Source of the DNA: PCC-6406 sp964353225 | GTDB lineage: Bacteria; Cyanobacteriota; Cyanobacteriia; Phormidesmidales; Phormidesmidaceae | Length of the DNA stretch: 6,051 nt | Reading direction: 5' to 3' | NCBI GenBank assembly: GCA_964353225.1 | Contig: CAYGVA010000242.1 | Span: 1 to 6,051, forward strand | Part shown: positions 5,301-6,051 of the stretch, in pieces | Layout of the letters: every line of letters begins with the position of its first letter | Position numbering within the stretch: the stretch's first letter is position 1 | Program-made: the position numbers and the translations under genes | Notes under the pieces: generated by a model | What the model saw: only the letters and a program-made list of their open reading frames with translations | What the model was told of the DNA's origin: nothing | The model's database searches: none

Positions 5301-5935
5301 CGAGAGAGTTGGTATTTGTAGCCGCTGGCGGTCAGCTGGTCTAAGTCAAGGACGTTGAGAAAATCATCGAGCCAGATAAACGTGAGGGTAAAGCCCCAAA
5401 AGTCATCCCCTAAATAGACGGGCACATGGCTGACCAAAGCGAATTTTCCGGTTTCGGTCCACAGCAGGGGACCGGCCAGGTTGGGTTGTTTGGAGGTCAT
5501 GGCCGCATTGGCTTCGAAGGCATGCTTCTCATCCGCAAAATGATCGTGGCCGATCAGGCGCGAGTCATGGGGATAGACCAGGCTGATCACGCCCTGGGGA
5601 GCCAATTGCAGGTTACTGACTTCGGGATACTGCTGTAGGAGACTGGTGGCGACGGTTTCAAATTGGCTGGGGGAGAGCGTCCCTGCCGTTTCTTGAACGA
5701 CGGCGGCCATGGCGATCGCCCCAAACATCGCCTCTTCGAGTTCATGGTGAATAACCGCAGCGGTGCGAATGCCCAACTCATACATCACCCGCTCTTGGTT
5801 AGCCCGCTGGACCTGATCTAGCTTGTAGAGTAAGGTGCTGCCCACGCTCACCATCAGGGCAAAGATCCCAATGCAGATGATACAGAGCCTCAACAGTCTG
5901 GAGGACCGGGGCGTCGGCAATTTAAAGGCAGTCAT
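2342..5935 (-). CDS. CHASE-LOV-GAF hybrid histidine kinase with receiver and Hpt domains
   Basis: This 1197-residue inner-membrane sensor kinase phosphorylates itself and passes the phosphate along a His-Asp-His chain. Order: membrane helix (about 15-37); periplasmic CHASE sensor (about 70-240; YPEVSNLQLAP 103-113, PVY 172-174); second helix (263-285); coiled coil (292-325); PAS/LOV (326-445) with GQNCKFLQ (373-380), C376, N408, N418, Q439; GAF (462-622) without a bilin cysteine at the usual place; signalling helix; HisKA with H662 in SHEIRTPLNA; HATPase (764-893; N779, DTGIGI 825-830, GGTGLGL 854-860); receiver (922-1038; E928, D929, D972, T1003, K1025); Hpt (1085-1192) with H1138 in AHYLRSGSANLG, where R1141 replaces the usual lysine. 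All catalytic residues are present. ATG 5935 is the only ATG after the in-frame stop at 5972-5974 that keeps the first helix; no Shine-Dalgarno is visible. No effector response regulator lies in the window, so the final target is unknown. The light-sensing role is inferred from the LOV residues. Confidence 0.95.
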   Translation of the reverse strand: MTAFKLPTPRSSRLLRLCIICIGIFALMVSVGSTLLYKLDQVQRANQERVMYELGIRTAAVIHHELEEAMFGAIAMAAVVQETAGTLSPSQFETVATSLLQQYPEVSNLQLAPQGVISLVYPHDSRLIGHDHFADEKHAFEANAAMTSKQPNLAGPLLWTETGKFALVSHVPVYLGDDFWGFTLTFIWLDDFLNVLDLDQLTASGYKYQLSRLDPKTNTAVTFAQSNTDSFTSAIQIPIPVAQAPEWTFSLAPIQGAIAPWYFSLGQGFVVSISAVLAYALYRLLTLPEILNIRVRERTRALRQMNESLAIEIEERVRIQQDLNLAQRALEASSTGVVITGLRDAATGIKFPVQFVNRAFTQLTGYKPEEVIGQNCKFLQGPDSDPQATHAIRATLQREETCEVVIKNYRKDGNYFWNELTISPIRNSENVLTGFMGLQMDVTERLKTQLALENQYKKAILLKQITEKIRSQLDRQTIFQTTVSLLGQTLDLDRCMIHTYLADPSPQIPCVAEYLATGIPSIMQFKVPIQGNPHAEKVLSQDRAVVIDDTFSDALMVQSRPICEQLNIRSMLAIRTSFENQATGLLVLHQCHQVRHWTTDDVELVEAVATQVGIALAQAQLLEEKTAQQELLSQQNQDLATAKKVAEAANQSKSDFLAMMSHEIRTPLNAVIGMSSLLTDTQLTPQQQDYNGVVRSSGTALLALVNDILDFSKIESGHLDLEMIAFDLECCLQEAMSLLREAAHGKGIALSCEMAADVPRHITGDITRLRQILVNLLSNAVKFTEQGEVRVQVRLSPSSSLQSPLPGASPDELDASYQIEFSVQDTGIGIALADQAKLFQPFQQVDASISRKYGGTGLGLVISQRLATQMGGAMWVESELGQGTTFYFTLLTQASDLPESPEFAPDRQKVILAGEGIQPQDLKILLAEDNQVNQKVALLQLKKWGYRADVVGNGGEVLQALRRQSYQVILMDIQMPEMDGMSATQNIRLIYPPHQRPYIIALTASAMQGDREKCFAVGMQDYLTKPINEKALVHALERAAQHINMAAPASTHTDAISTPPASRSPLISTPGGLPDLAPDIPVLNRQVLDAICALAGDSAPDFLAELVEDFLADTPNALAAIALAAEQDDAQALSQTAHYLRSGSANLGIQRLSNLCKLLEQQGREGQIPDPNQFGPCLQGEFEAAKAQLLALTTAPG
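2903..2910. repeat. HIP1 octamer
   Basis: GCGATCGC lies in the receiver-coding part of the kinase gene. HIP1 is highly over-represented in many cyanobacterial genomes, so it supports the host assignment. Confidence 0.7.
5712..5719. repeat. HIP1 octamer
   Basis: A second GCGATCGC in the CHASE-coding part of the kinase gene. Two copies in one 3.6-kb gene are more than chance predicts for an 8-base site and suggest the gene has long resided in a cyanobacterial genome. Confidence 0.7.
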
Positions 5936-5983
5936 GGGCGTTGTGGCAATGTCGTCAGAGAACTCTGCACGTTATCTGGGTGA

Positions 5984-6051
5984 TCAAAGGGAATCGGCAG
6001 GCTGATTCAGCGTGCTTTTCAAACAGTCCGCCATTAAGGCGTTTTGGCAGT
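5984..6051 (-). CDS. possible C-terminal end of a minus-strand gene entering from the right edge
   Basis: On the minus strand one frame is open from 6049 and ends in TGA at 5984-5986, giving a tail that ends LMADCLKSTLNQPADSL. It is too short to identify. If real, its stop lies 48 bases before the ATG of the kinase, close enough for an operon, and that would explain why no clear promoter is seen just upstream of the kinase. A second frame is open to about 5953 and cannot be excluded. Confidence 0.2.
   Translation of the reverse strand, partial: CQNALMADCLKSTLNQPADSL

Overview
The window looks like chromosomal DNA from a cyanobacterium. The supporting signs are two HIP1 octamers (GCGATCGC) inside the large gene, a CHASE/LOV/GAF hybrid histidine kinase of a cyanobacterial style, a DUF4114 surface protein with a PEP-CTERM-like tail, and repeat-rich spacers. 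The genus cannot be fixed from the sequence alone.

Layout, left to right. Positions 1-36 may be the last codons of a plus-strand gene, followed by a two-tier hairpin (44-82) and two inverted copies of a short palindromic repeat (105-130, 146-167). Positions 202-386 hold a three-frame fragment of an ISAs1-like transposase (plus strand). It abuts, at about 386-393, the 3' end of a small minus-strand gene (648 to 387) that is broken by a single-base frameshift. Positions 1537-713 (minus) encode an exported 274-residue DUF4114 protein. The 804-base gap 1538-2341 has no convincing gene but contains two repeat structures: a 353-bp block with inverted-repeat ends and internal hairpins (1684-2036), and a 107-bp inverted pair with the pattern TGTCCTAA-N14-GCTATAT (2116-2222). 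Positions 5935-2342 (minus) encode the dominant gene, a 1197-residue hybrid sensor kinase. The right edge may carry the tail of another minus-strand gene (6051-5984).

How it works together: the kinase has a periplasmic CHASE sensor between two membrane helices, then a PAS domain with the full flavin-binding signature of a LOV photoreceptor, a GAF domain, HisKA, HATPase, a receiver and an Hpt domain. It can therefore run a His-Asp-His relay in one chain, but no DNA-binding or effector response regulator lies in the window, so its output is elsewhere. The exported DUF4114 protein lies downstream in the same direction, but 804 bases of repeats separate them and nothing shows co-regulation. The most interesting points are the probable blue-light LOV module combined with an extracellular CHASE sensor, and the two small decayed genes in 202-648, which appear only when frames are spliced.
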